A stretch of DNA of 64,000 bases, from NCBI GenBank assembly GCA_024752435.1, contig CP103033.1:620001-684000 (forward strand). Direction: 5' to 3'. Positions 1 to 12,860 of the stretch are shown piece after piece. The translations under genes and the position numbers were made by a program. The DNA is from Allantophomopsis cytisporea (Eukaryota; Ascomycota; Leotiomycetes; Phacidiales; Phacidiaceae). How positions within the stretch are numbered: the first letter of the stretch is position 1; each line of letters begins with the position of its first letter. The notes under the pieces were generated by a model. It saw nothing but the letters and a program-made list of their open reading frames with translations. It ran no database searches and was not told the DNA's origin.

Positions 1-2789
1 AAGGGGTTCAGCAGAACAGCGCGTAAAACGAGTGGACTCCACCTCCTGTCCCCGACACCTTAGCACTTTCACTTGTGGTAGCTCAGCTTCAACATCTTCT
101 ATCCGCAACAGATGGATCCATTCACGCCATTCAACTCATCCCAACTCAACATTGTTGTTGCAGCCTCTTTCTCCGTCTCTATTTCATTTGTTCCATGTTT
201 CTCACTCAACTCCCTTGTCCACAAACCCTATCACTCCTACTTACTTATTTACTGGCTGTGGCATGCCAGCCTGCTAGGCCGGCCTTCCCTTTCGAACACC
301 GCACATGAACAGTCGAGCAGTCATCACCCGTTGACGACAGACAGGACAGGACAGGACAGCACTTGGGCGAACACAGCCTCATTTTCTGTGAGGATGAGCA
401 CATGGGCACATGCTTTGGAATGATCCCATCGAACCCTTACCCTTTCCCTTCCTTATCGCGTGTATCCTGGGGGCAAGGCAAGCCAGTTTGACGGTTTCGT
501 GGCATGCACTGGAGCCAATGATCTGGGATACCATTGCTCGGTATGCAACAAATCATGGTGGGTTTTTCTGCTACCCGCAATGTGATGGTTTCGTGATTGA
601 GTGACTATTGTATACATATTGCTCTGTCAATAGCAAGCAGTACCAGTGAAAAGACCGTACAGTACCTAGGTAGTAGTAAGTAACACTTTGTACTGCCAAT
701 TTCCAGTAAATCCTTGAGCGTCAAGCGCCATCTGATTGGGTCAGTGATTTTCAGGGTCACGAAAAAGAGTCATCGACACCAGCAAAAGCATGGCAGGGCA
801 TGGCAAGGCAGCGGCGGCAGCGTGGCATCAACGTGATGAAGGGCAGTTCCTGGTATGTACCGTAGATCACTGTCCGGCCTCAGTCCCAAAAGTCTCCACC
901 CAATAACGCTATCCAGCCGTGCCATCTATTGAGAGTACATACATATGTACACAGATACTACATATTCCAAAGTACCTACCCCCAAACCTAACCAACACAC
1001 ATGACCATGATGATGTGGATGTGAGAGGCGCCAAAGCTCGGAAGCTTCCAGAGCTTTGCCCCCCCCCGGTCCCCGCCTTCATTATCCAAGCTTCGACCTC
1101 GATCTATGAATATCTTCTTCACACACATATGATTCACACAAAGTGAAGGGTAGAGTAGGGGGTATCCACAGTACGTTGATGCTGTGATGATTGCTAGGTA
1201 CTTGTAGACATACATATGATACCAGCTTTAATTTGCCAAGCTTCGTCGGGACTCTGTAGCGTGCATACTTGCTTACCTATGCAGCAGCAGCAGCAGCATG
1301 TTTGTATTTCGAGAAACAGAGGAGAATGCTGCTTTGTGCTCTGCAATACGTATTCGTGGCGGCATCGTAACGACTAAGTATTTAAGTTGCTGTTGTAACT
1401 CCTGAGGCTAGGTATTGTTGTCTGTCGTACGAGAGCGAAAGGGAAAGGGAAAGGAGATTCAATAAGGTAACGTACTTATCGCCGAGTAAGGGACTCTCCT
1501 CCGATACAGAGAAGAGTTCAAGTGTGCTCCTTAAGTAAGGATAGCCGGCTGCACGTGGCACAGACTGGGACAAGAAGGCCGTTTCCGTTGTGAGGCTGCT
1601 TGGATGACCACACAATCCAGATGGGCGGGAGATGACATTACTGGAGATCAACGGCCTGTATACTTATGCTCTCAACGTGTCGTGCGTAATAAGATTGTAG
1701 TACTCAGAATGTGGTCGGACTGCAGGGATATGGTAGCCCATAAATAGTAGCACAAAGAAAATTGTGTTGATTGACGATTCCTGTTGATTGTATTTGAATG
1801 CGCATGTCAAATGAATGAGGTGCGTAGGCGAACGAGCGAGAGAAGGATAATAATAATGAACGATAAGATGACTCGACTCTTCTTCAACCATCCTGTTTTA
1901 TTTTGTTCGTCCTCGCAATAACTTTTGGATGGTTCATTGGAAACTACCCATCTTATGGATGGGAATGCACACGTGAATTATAATAGAATCTACTCATCTC
2001 ATTATTTGATGCTGAAATAAGGTATCCACGCATCTCTTCAAGGTTAAATAATCATCCAGGAAATTCCCTAGACAAAGAAAGAGATTGATTAAGCACCAGC
2101 GCATTACATACAAGCAGTACATAAGGAATGAATAAAGAATGCATAAAGAATACATAAAATATTGCATAAATATGCACCGAACGCCGTCTATTACTAAGTA
2201 TGGAAGGTGAATGACAAATTGTCAAACTCAAGTTGATGATAAATAAACAAAATAAATTCAAGAATATCCATGATGAACCTTGTCCTCCTCTCCCACTTTC
2301 AAGAAAGAAAAAGGTAAACGAAAAGAGTAAGGTGAGTTAAGGTAAAAAGTAATGTAATAACTCTTTTATTCTTTGGCCTACCATCTCCCATCTTAGCGAA
2401 AACAGCGCTCTGACTTGCCCGACCGGCCTCTCTCACTGGTCCAATTATGCTTTGGTCGATTATCAGGTCCGACGCTCTCTTACCTCACTTAGTCTTGGCC
2501 GAGTGCGGGAAGATTCCATCTCCAATACTACAAGAAGACACGGGGCATTTTCTCAAAGATTGTTGATATTCTTTGCCTCACTGCAAAAAAAAAAATCCAT
2601 TTCTTCCAGACGAAAGCGCCAATATCTCCCGCTCATTTTTCAATTCATTCTTTGGCCCATCGTATTCAGCTGTCACTCAAGCTATCAACGGACTTCGTGA
2701 TAGCCTACCGATTCTTCAATGCTTGTCATATCCTAATTCTAGTATCACCATAGAGTCCAAGCTCCACGAGCATCACAAATCTCAAAATC
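1..2789. other. non-coding stretch upstream of Ca2+-ATPase
   Basis: I see no convincing gene here. Short open frames exist on both strands, but none has family-like composition or a plausible exon chain. A short (GCA)6 tract lies at about 1281-1299. The last few hundred bases, pyrimidine-rich and then AT-rich with an A-run near 2585, should hold the promoter and leader of the following Ca2+-ATPase gene. No specific operator is claimed. Confidence 0.5.
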
Positions 2790-5700
2790 ATGGACAACGC
2801 ATATTCCTCCTCCACGAAGGAGGTCCTCGAGTACTTTCAGGTCAGTGAGACTCAAGGATTAACCGACTCGCAAGTTGTGGCGTCGCAAGAGAAACACGGC
2901 CGCAATGGTATGTCCAATCCAGCATCATTAACAGCCATCATTCATTCTTACATTTTATAGCAATCGCGGAGGAGCCTCCTACTCCAATCTGGGAACTCAT
3001 TCTCGAACAATTCAAAGATCAACTTGTCATCATCCTTCTCGGTTCCGCCGCTGTGTCCTTCGTTTTAGCACTTTTCGAGGAAGGTGGGGGTTGGACCGCA
3101 TTTGTCGATCCGGCAGTCGTAAGTTACCAAGTCACAATAGGAGTAAAGACCGCTTTGACTGACGCCATATATCCCAGATTCTTACCATTCTCATTCTTAA
3201 CGCTGTCGTTGGTGTGTCGCAAGAAAGCAGTGCCGAGAAGGCCATCGCCGCACTCCAAGAATATTCCGCCAACGAGGCAAAGGTTGTACGAAATGGACAT
3301 ATTACGCGCGTTAAGGCGGAGGAGCTCGTACCGGGAGACATCATCAGTATCTCGGTTGGAGATAGAATTCCAGCCGATTGCAGAGTTCTCGCGATCCAGA
3401 GCAACAGCTTCCGGGTTGACCAGGCTATCTTGACTGGAGAGAGTGAAAGTGTTTCCAAGGACACAAAGGCCGTCAAGGACGACAAAGCTGTCAAGCAGGA
3501 TCAAGTCAACATGCTTTTCTCCGGTACTACTGTTGTCGTTGGACACGCTACCGCCATTGTGGTTTTGACTGGATCATCTACAGCCATTGGAGATATCCAT
3601 GAGAGCATCACCGCGCAGATCTCCGCACCAACACCTCTGAAGAAAAAGCTCAACGACTTTGGCGACACTCTTGCCAAGGTTATCACTGTTATCTGTATCG
3701 CTGTCTGGCTCATCAACATCCAACATTTCAATGATCCGGCGCACGGAAGCTGGGCAAAGGGTGCTATTTACTACCTCAAGATCGCTGTTTCTCTTGGTGT
3801 TGCTGCTATCCCTGAGGGTCTCGCCGTTGTGATCACCACTTGTTTGGCTCTCGGAACCAGAAAGATGGCTGCTAAAAACGCTGTCGTCCGAAGCTTGCCA
3901 TCCGTCGAAACTCTGGGAAGCTGCAGTGTTATTTGCTCTGACAAGACTGGTACCTTGACCACAAACCAAATGAGTGTCAACAAGATTGTCCACATCAATG
4001 AGGCTGGCGACGACCTGGAGGAATTGGACGTCGAGGGAACCACTTTTGCACCAATAGGTACTATCTCTAAGAGAGGTACTTCTACGTCTGATATCGCCGC
4101 ATCATCCAGCACAATCTCCCAGATGCTCGAGGCTGCTGCACTCTGCAACGATGCCCAACTCGCTTATGACGCCAAATCCTCTACTCACAGCAGCGTTGGC
4201 GAGCCCACTGAGGGTGCTCTTCGAGTTCTTGTTGAAAAGGCGGGAACTCCAGACATTGCCTACAACCAAACTCGTGCTTCCGCATCTATCGAAGACAGTC
4301 TCCACTTCTCTAGCTCTTGGTACGAGAAGTCTGCGCCCCGCCTGGCTACTTACGAGTTTTCTAGAGACCGAAAGAGCATGTCTGTTTTGGTCGGTGGTAA
4401 GACTGAACGTCTCTTGGTCAAGGGTGCTCCAGAAGCTATTATTGATCGCTGTTCTCACATTCTTATTGGCGCAAATGGCAAGAAGGTTGCTATGGATGCC
4501 AAGCTCTCTGATCTTCTTTTAAAGGAAGTTGTCGAATACGGAAACCGCGGTCTTCGTGTCATTGCTCTTGCCAGCATTGACAATGTTGGATCTAATCCTC
4601 TTCTCCACAATGCTAAGACTACCGCCGAATACACACAGCTTGAACAAAACATGACTCTTCTTGGTCTCGTTGGCATGTTGGATCCACCACGTCCAGAGGT
4701 CGCTGGTTCTATTCTCAAGTGTAAGCAAGCTGGTATTCGTGTTATCGTTATCACCGGAGACAACCAGAACACTGCCGAAACTATCTGTAGACAAATTGGT
4801 GTCTTTGGTCCCAACGAAAACTTGACTGGCAAGAGTTACACCGGACGCGAATTCGATAATCTTAGCGAGAGCGAGCAGATCGCGGCTGTCAAGCGGGCTT
4901 CTTTGTTCTGCCGTGTCGAGCCTACTCACAAGTCTAAGCTGGTTGATCTTCTTCAATCCGCAGGCGAAGTCGTGGCTATGACTGGAGATGGAGTCAACGA
5001 TGCCCCAGCTCTCAAGAAGGCCGATATTGGTGTTGCCATGGGTTCTGGTACTGATGTAGCCAAGTTGGCTGCTGATATGGTTCTTGCCGATGATAACTTT
5101 GCCACCATTGAGTCCGCCATTGAGGAGGGCCGCTCTATCTACAGCAATACCCAGCAGTTCATCCGTTATCTCATCTCTTCCAACATTGGCGAGGTCGTTT
5201 CCATCTTCCTCACAGCCGCCGTTGGTATGCCTGAAGCTCTCATCCCTGTCCAACTCCTCTGGGTCAACCTCGTTACCGATGGCCTTCCCGCTACCGCTCT
5301 CTCTTTCAACCCACCTGACCACGATGTCATGCGTCGTCAACCCCGCAAGCGCGATGAAGCCCTTGTAGGTGGCTGGTTGTTCTTCCGTTACATGGTGATT
5401 GGTGTCTATGTCGGCCTCGCAACCGTCGCTGGCTACGCATGGTGGTTCATGTACAACACCGAAGGTCCTCAGATCACCTTCTCGCAACTCTCACACTTCC
5501 ATCGCTGCTCCACACAATTCCCGGAGATCGGCTGTGAGATGTTCGCCAATGACATGGCCAAGTCTGCTTCAACCGTTTCCCTCTCCATCCTTGTCGTCAT
5601 TGAGATGCTCAACGCTATGAACGCCCTCTCATCGTCCGAATCCCTGCTTACTCTCCCGCTTTGGGAGAACATGATGCTCGTCTATGCTATCGCCCTCTCT

Positions 5701-6005
5701 ATGGCACTTCACTTCGCTCTTCTCTACACGCCTATCCTCCAGACCCTCTTCTCTATCCTTCCACTTAACTGGAACGAGTGGAAGGCTGTTTTAGTCATTA
5801 GTGCGCCTGTTATGTAAGTTCCCCTATTTTGCCCCCTTTCCTTCCTGCTATCTTCCCCTCATATACAACAACTTTCACGTTACTTCTTGATCTTTTACTG
5901 ACCCAAACCAGCGTTATCGATGAGGTGCTCAAGTTCGTAGAGAGACAACTGTATATTCAGAAGGCAGACCTTATAGATCCTGCCGAGCAGAAGAAGATTC
6001 AGTAG
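2790..6005 (+). CDS. SERCA-type P-type Ca2+-transporting ATPase
   Basis: Pumps cytosolic Ca2+ into the ER or another internal store at the cost of ATP (P2A ATPase). Model: exons 2790-2907, 2961-3118, 3178-5813 and 5912-6005, giving 1001 aa, the usual SERCA length. The N-terminus has the family's cation-ATPase N domain (EVLEYFQVSE...). Visible motifs are TGES in the actuator domain (about residues 178-181), PEGL in transmembrane helix 4 (about 304), the phosphorylated aspartate in DKTGTLT (D347), and the hinge motif TGDGVNDAP (694-702). The start is the first ATG of an exon whose splice joins keep the frame through all three introns. The last exon supplies 31 residues ending in KKIQ, a possible dilysine ER-retrieval signal. 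If the last intron is retained, translation stops at once (ATG-TAA, 5812-5817). N. crassa nca-1 is the kind of homologue expected. Family assignment is certain; the compartment is inferred. Confidence 0.96.
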
Positions 6006-9000
6006 ATTCATTACCTACACTATGTTTTCTTCTTGCATCCTCGGTGCTCTATCAAAGAGAGAGAAGCTCTCGAGGCAATTTTGTAGAATTTAGATTTGAG
6101 CTAGTTGTACTTAGGATCTTTCGATCTAGTTCAGAGTGCATTTGTGCATGCGTGCGTGTGCTGTGCTGTGCTATGCTGTGCTGTTAGTGGACCTGATGAT
6201 TCTGCTGCAGGTTGGTGCGCTTTTGTGCATAGATTTTGTACGTGAGATCTTGAGAAATGGAATTTAAATATACTTGTCCTCAATATCTGATACATATCCT
6301 TCGATATACCTTTGCCCGTTCATGCACAGCTTACTACATATTCCCTGAAGATCTAGAAGTCAGGCCCAGATGCTTTTCAGTGGTAAACACATCCTAAGAT
6401 ATCGAGATTAGATGTCGAGGACATTGCTATATGTACAGAAAGAAGCTTGAATTGGTGTAAGCTTAATCTTGAAAATTGACCAACATGATGCATTTGCTCA
6501 GCTAATGATCAAATCTTGATGAAATGGTTTCTTGGCTGCTTTCTTTCTAAAATTCAGTTAGAAAGTTCGACTTTAATGTACCTGCGTATATGCGGAATAG
6601 TCGAAGGAAAGTCGTCAACTGAGTAGGCATGCTACTGATGATGCCGAAATAGATAGGGTTCAGGCAATGCCGTTCCGCGCTTCTGGTATACAGAATCGAA
6701 CTCGGATTTCAATATTTGGAAAGCTACAGGGTTCGCCTTGTAAAAATCATTATGCTTAACTGTAGAGGGCCCTCAGATATTTTCAAGTCATGATGAGTCT
6801 GCCTTTAAACTCTTCTTTCGAAGTTTCACATTGATTATCCTCCTTTTATGGAATATAGGAGCAGGAATATCTACAGATCTGATATGAGGTAATTAATTTA
6901 AGGAGTAACGATAACGACTTTGATAATAATAATGGCAATTGCATCGGACGAAGACATCGATGATGATAGTATGGACTGTCGATTTGTAAGTAACATGTGT
7001 CGCTAGCTGCCTCTCCTTATAGTAGGAATCTGTTAAAGACCTCGATTTCAATGAGGCAACATGCGTGAGAAGTAGTCATTCTGTGTAATTGTAAAAGAAG
7101 TCAAGGGCTATGACGTGTAAGAGTTTACTTTTTGGTTTGATTAGTGGAGTAACAAGTAGGTAGGTCGCTAGTATCAGACAAGTCTCTATATTTCATATAC
7201 TTAGTCTAGCTTTAGGTGTTGAATGAGAAGAGCAATTTGGAGATTCATCTTGAGGTGATGTTTCATTTTGTTTCTTAAGCCAAAGTCGATACTCATGGAA
7301 ATAGATGGTCATTTCAAGCGACTTGGAAAAGATACAGATCTTAAGCCCTAGGCATATAAAACGCACCTAGTAACCTATATCAACACATATACTTGTCATA
7401 CTCCAAATCACGAAAAGACGTCTCAAGAGGACTTTCTTCAGGTTGGTTCATGCAAGACCTGTAGGTGTACGTAATCACTCAAGCTCTACTTGACTCAACC
7501 AATGTCACTTATGCAAGACGATTAGAACCTATGCCTAAATTTCTTAATATGCATCACATCATCTTAAGGGTGTTTGAAGTGTTCTAAGCCTCCTCATTAC
7601 TATGATGTGTTCTCGTTGTTCAAGGCTGATTTGCTTGAGTATACATGTTGAGCATACAAGAGCAATCAATCCTCTCAGGAATGTCTTCTGTTGGAATATA
7701 TCATCACTGATTCTGCGTCACGTTTGTTACGATGTAGAGACACTTTATCTTGCCTGCTGCTGTGTGAATCTTCTTCCTTGCTGGTTTCGATATTCATGCC
7801 GATGCTCACATTGCTCTCTAACCATATAGTTTTATGATTTGGCTTGGTTTCATTCAGCGATATATATACTTTCTAAATCGAAATTGGAGAACATGTCCAG
7901 TCTATTTATAAATAGCCAGACTATATGTAGATATATACTCAAAATCAACTGCTTGTCGAAAGTAATCTTCTATCAACACCAAGCTGACAATTAGAATCAC
8001 AATTCATGCAAACTCGACTCCAGTCCATCTACAAAAATACCTACAACTTAGAGACTGCAGCCACGTGATGCCAAATCCTGTCGGCACCGTTTGCCAATCA
8101 GGAAAAAAAAAAGCAAATGATTTGAGTATATGGAATAGTAGAAGTGACGTGTTACAGCAAGGTCATAGAGCTGGCGCCATCGAATTGGTGAAGGTAGAAT
8201 TTAGAAACCACAAAGAAGGCAGTGTAGGGGATGAAGCCCTGCCGGCACTGTACGTACAGGGCACCGCCAACAGCCATATGAACTCGACAGGCATATTCAA
8301 TATACATTTCAAGTACACATAGGCTATGGCACAGACATTAAGGTACAAGTTTAGGTACGGAGGAGGGCGCATGATGGTGGACGGGTGTGACCATTAACCA
8401 TGTTGATGCTACCTATTCATCCTCCCCCCGGTGCTCTCTCGGAGGAATCAAATCTCGCCTCCACCCTGGTGTACCTTACAGCCTACCGAGATGATGGAGG
8501 GGAGGATGGCGCAAACAATCCGGGAGAATTTGTAGGGATTCTTGGGGATAGAGTCCTCTATTGTGCTGTGTACTTACCTTTTCATTTGTAGCTGGGTGGC
8601 CTTCAGGACCGAGGATCAGGTGCTGATCTAGAAGGCAAGGAAGGGGGAATATTGTGTTCTTGCTAGATATTATGCGACCCTTTCGCTATGTACAACTATT
8701 TTCATCTTCCCTTCTCATTCCGACAGATTTCAATATTTTATTTATGGGGATCTTGCTTTGAGGCTTGATCTACCGAAAGATACTGTTATATTAATGACGT
8801 CCTTTTGGGCGTTGCCGTTGATTTCCAATATCCGTTCCAACTTCCTTCTGGTCGTTTGCTCGCGCGGATACACGGAGTCGAGGCAGAGGAGAAGGAGGCT
8901 CAGGCGTCGTGCGCTGCCTCAACCTGTTTCTGCGCTACACAGAATGCTCGGAGGAGGTCCACAGGAGTGCCTAGCTCGTGTCTAACTATCGTATCGAGAG

Positions 9001-10255
9001 GTAAATCGTATCGTGCGAGGCGGCAAATGAGACAATCTACAAATAGTTCTACCTCTTGGGGATCGGTTGCCCAGCGGCTCACGGTCCAAATTATCGGGTG
9101 AGTGGTGCTTATTGCCGTCGTATTATGGAGTATTACTCTTCCGGTAGAGTAGAGTATGACTCTCATATGTTGCCGATGATATCAATTGCAACGCAAAATA
9201 TCAATGAAGTTGTTTCCAAGGATGAGTGAGGAGTCTCCTTATGTAGTGCACATCTTGATGTCATGTTTATGTTGATCGAGCAAGATCATCTCAATTGACT
9301 TTGCCAATCCCATCTCTACTCCTTTCCAGTCTTCGACAGAGTCAAAGTCAAAGGAAGGGCTTCATCCACGTCAAATTTAACTATACGTAGTGAAAGCCCA
9401 TCAAGAAAGCTTTTCATTCTCTTGTCGCACCTCACATGGTCATAAAAATAAGAATGGGGTATTCCCATATGGCACCTCACCTTTAATTCCCAAAGTGCCA
9501 TCATACACTCTCCTCTCCTCTCCCTGCCGTCTCGAAGCCTTTTTCTTCCCTGCAATACAAGCTGTCTGCTTGAGGCTGAGAATCACTGTGGGAGGATAAT
9601 CCCTGCACGCCGCCACAACCTTCCTGACAGTCCGCCGCCGCACGCTGGTCGGTAGGTCCGGGGGCTGGCCGGTGCTGGCGCTGCTGGGAAATTGCTTTCA
9701 TCGTGTTTGCTTGAGACATTTACTTCGCCGGCGCTCATTGCCCATAATTTGTGCGCTCACCAGGGTCATTTGTTCGTCCTTGAGTGACTTACTGGTTGAA
9801 TGGTGACATGGAAGGCGCCTAAGCTTGTATTTTAGATGGCTGTTCCGAATGGGGCTGCGACGGGACCGGTCCGTCAATGGGAAATTTTTCTTTTTCTCTC
9901 GTTTTTCTTTTTCTTTCTGTTGCCGGAGGTCCATGGTGAGTGCTTGGGGGAGATTCAAGGGGTGATGTCAGATCTACCGGGCGGCGGCCTTTTTTTTTGT
10001 TGTTCAATTGCGTGGTTGGGAGGATGGGGGGTTGGTGATGCAGATAGATTTGCATGAGATTGAGGAGTGCATGGCAGGAAGGGACCTGGTCTGGGGTCCA
10101 TATAGTATTTACCTTATGTTCGCAGTAATCGACTCTGCAGGGAGAGGGGAAGAGAGGAGGGGAGGCGTTCATTGTTCAGCGAAACGAAGACTCGATAAAC
10201 TTTCTCATACTTAAGGAGAGTGAGTGGAAGTTATCCGGTTGGGAAATGTGTACAT

Positions 10256-10280
10256 ATGTATGTATGTATGTATGTATGTA
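10256..10280. repeat. (TATG)n microsatellite
   Basis: About six tandem TATG/GTAT units in gene-poor DNA. It is surrounded by further GTAC/CATAC-rich sequence up to about 10440. Direct reading of the sequence. Confidence 0.9.
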
Positions 10281-10510
10281 CGACTCTACTATAGTCGTAT
10301 GCAAATATCCACTCATATATGTCGACATGTAGGACTGACTGCATATGTTTTCTGTACTCCATACCTTGGTAAGCATGTACAAGTACGAGTACATGTTTTT
10401 CAAGAAGTATCCATTCTGTAAAGCATACATGGTATGTATACTTGTATGGAAGAGTGGGAAAACGCACGTGCGACCACACTTCAATGCTATGTGATGTGAG
10501 TGAAAGAAAG

Positions 10511-10535
10511 TCAAGTCAAGTCAAGTCAAGTCAAG
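10511..10535. repeat. (TCAAG)5 pentanucleotide repeat
   Basis: Five perfect tandem copies of TCAAG. A pentamer array of this type is a plausible length-variable marker. It is not telomeric: the fungal telomere unit is TTAGGG-like. Confidence 0.95.
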
Positions 10536-11944
10536 CACGGCTTCGCTGCTCATGAATCAAGATGTAGTGGGTACTGACTGAGTCAAGGGAAGAGACGAAG
10601 GTGTGTCGAGAGCGAAAAGCTGAAAATATTATCTGCATGCATTATGTGTGGTACGAATAAGAATATGTGTGTATATCAAGGTGTGCGGTGTATGGCAGCC
10701 GTGCGTGGAGTATGGATGGATACAAGGAGAAGGAGGAAGAGAAGGAGGCTTTGGGAGGAATTTGCAAAACAGACCATGGATGAACGACGAGTGAGAGGCT
10801 TCCGAATCAGAATCACGTTGCAATATGATTGTTCCTCGTGTCGTGTTATTTATTACCAGCCAACACCAACACCCAACATACCAACTGTCACCGCTTCTTT
10901 TTTAGCGCTTCCGATGTATTATATTTTATGATTTTCCTTTCTTTTTCTTTGCTCGTCTCAATTCTGATTTAGCTTGGTCAAGAAACATGAAGAAACACCT
11001 GGAGTAGTTTTGTGGTCAGTGCCTGTCATTGCTTGACTGTGGTGGGCTCGCTCTTGATGTTGTGTAGGTTGACCATTGGACCAACACGATGACTTAGAAT
11101 CGAATGAGATATTGCTGAGAAAGCAAAGGAATAGTAAGTGTACGGAGTATGATTCTACTGGGTTGTACGTGTACGAAGTAGACCGACATCACTCACCGAC
11201 TCAAATAGACGCGTATTCTGTAATAAACATGATGATATGATGGAGAACAGCCTGCGGCCGGGCCAGACAGAAGTTAGTACCTACCTGTAAGCAACTGAAA
11301 TTGAAGCTGAAATTGAACGGGACATTGAGATGGGAGTTGAGAACGAAAACGATATTCTCATTCTACATATCCTATTCTCTTCAAATTCAATGGGTCTCAG
11401 TGTAGCCGACGTCTTCCGTGTACAAAAAAAAAAAGTAAGCATAAGTAAGGAATGCACTTCTGCGCGCCAAAAAAGAATCACCTTGCGACATAATGTCCGT
11501 GGTTCGGTCAGGTTGAGGTTGTTGCGCTACATACTAAACAGATCATCAGGCCATTTGAATGGGGACATGGGGGGAAATGACTAGACTTTCTTTTGGATAG
11601 TCCGGACATGGCCACCCAGCATCGTACACTCGACTCCACCCAGCAAACAAACTCCACGCCAGATGCCCAAGCCAAGTGAAAGTCAAGCTGCCTAGAGTGG
11701 GCTTACTTCGAGCCATTGGACTGGTTCCAATGAATCTCCGACCGCGAGAAACAATCAGAGAGAAGGAAACTGTGGTTCTCTAGGCTTAACATAGCCAAAA
11801 ATGTGGTCCCTTGAGTCCTTGAGGGGGAGGCGGAGATGGAATTCGTAAGTACTGTGTATGTACCATTTGCCTGTTCTGTACTATTTTTCTATTGTTGTTT
11901 GTCCATGGAAGGAGGATGGAGAGAGAATATGAAGAAGAAATTGA

Positions 11945-11970
11945 AAGAGAGAGAGAGAGAGAGGGAGAGA
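11945..11970. repeat. (GA)n purine tract
   Basis: Run of GA dinucleotides with one GGGA interruption, inside a broader purine-rich block of about 11910-12003. It creates spurious open frames rich in Arg/Glu on the plus strand and Ser/Leu on the minus strand. Confidence 0.9.
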
Positions 11971-12860
11971 TAGAGACGAAGAGAAAGAAAAGAAGAAAAA
12001 AAACAATGTTATTTTGCATGTGCATATGTATCCTGCATAGGTACTCTCTATTTACTCTTTCCGATCGGTTCCCTCCTTTATCCTTTTTTTCCCCAAGGGT
12101 TCTGGATACGAAACGCATTCCATTACCCAATACTCTAATTCCAAAGCAAAGGAAGAACAGAACAAAGCTAGTATGTAGTAGCTACATAGGTAGTCAATGC
12201 AACTGGACTCGGAGACTTGATTATTCATGAAAAGTCACTCTAGGTAAGGCACAGTCTGAATGAAGTACATTCATGTATTATGTGCGTGCGTACACAGACA
12301 AGTAAGTGCATGGAAGGGAAAGATGAGCAGCTATCTATCCTAGGCCGATGGAATGGTGAAATAAGTGAAATAAGTGAAATGGGCACTGCGTGATCATGTG
12401 TCCGTCCTGGCTGCCATCTAACATCCCCTGAAAGTGGAACATTTCCATACGAACTACTCCATATGAACAGCATTGTACCTCGTAGATTGGGAGAGACGAG
12501 ACCGTCAACATCAAGAAGGCAGAAGGTGGTATTGTATTGCTTACACGGTACAGAAGACACAGTATTCTTAGTATATATTTACGTATTCGATGTATATTGG
12601 GTAGTAAGTAGCACGTACTCCGGGTTGTTCAATATGAATGATAATCAATGAATATCTTGGTGATTTATGAATTGAAGTACAGTGTTCTACGCTTCGCGAT
12701 ACATATATACATACATATATACATACGTACATATATTATATGTTAGGTAAACAACACCAGTCAGGTAAGCGTTTCGGGGCAAATACATATCTCACGCACA
12801 AAGCCAAGATGTGAGCAAGAGACAAGATGATTACCTATTACCTATGTAGAGTATGTATTA

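Larger units (their letters stand above)
6006..12860. other. long gene-poor intergenic region
   Basis: About 6.9 kb with no supportable gene. The first few hundred bases are the Ca2+-ATPase 3' UTR and contain a CTGTG-rich run near 6160-6185. The rest is AT-rich with scattered microsatellites listed separately. One minus-strand open stretch at 8900-9166 looks more protein-like than its surroundings, but no start, splice chain or family supports it. Confidence 0.5.

Noticed and set aside
4519..5487. 322-codon minus-strand open frame inside the Ca2+-ATPase gene
   Set aside because: It is antisense to strongly conserved SERCA coding sequence. Codon bias of the sense strand explains its openness, and it has no family-like sequence.
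10511..10535. (TCAAG)5 as a possible internal telomere-like repeat
   Set aside because: The unit does not match TTAGGG-type fungal telomere repeats. It is a simple microsatellite.
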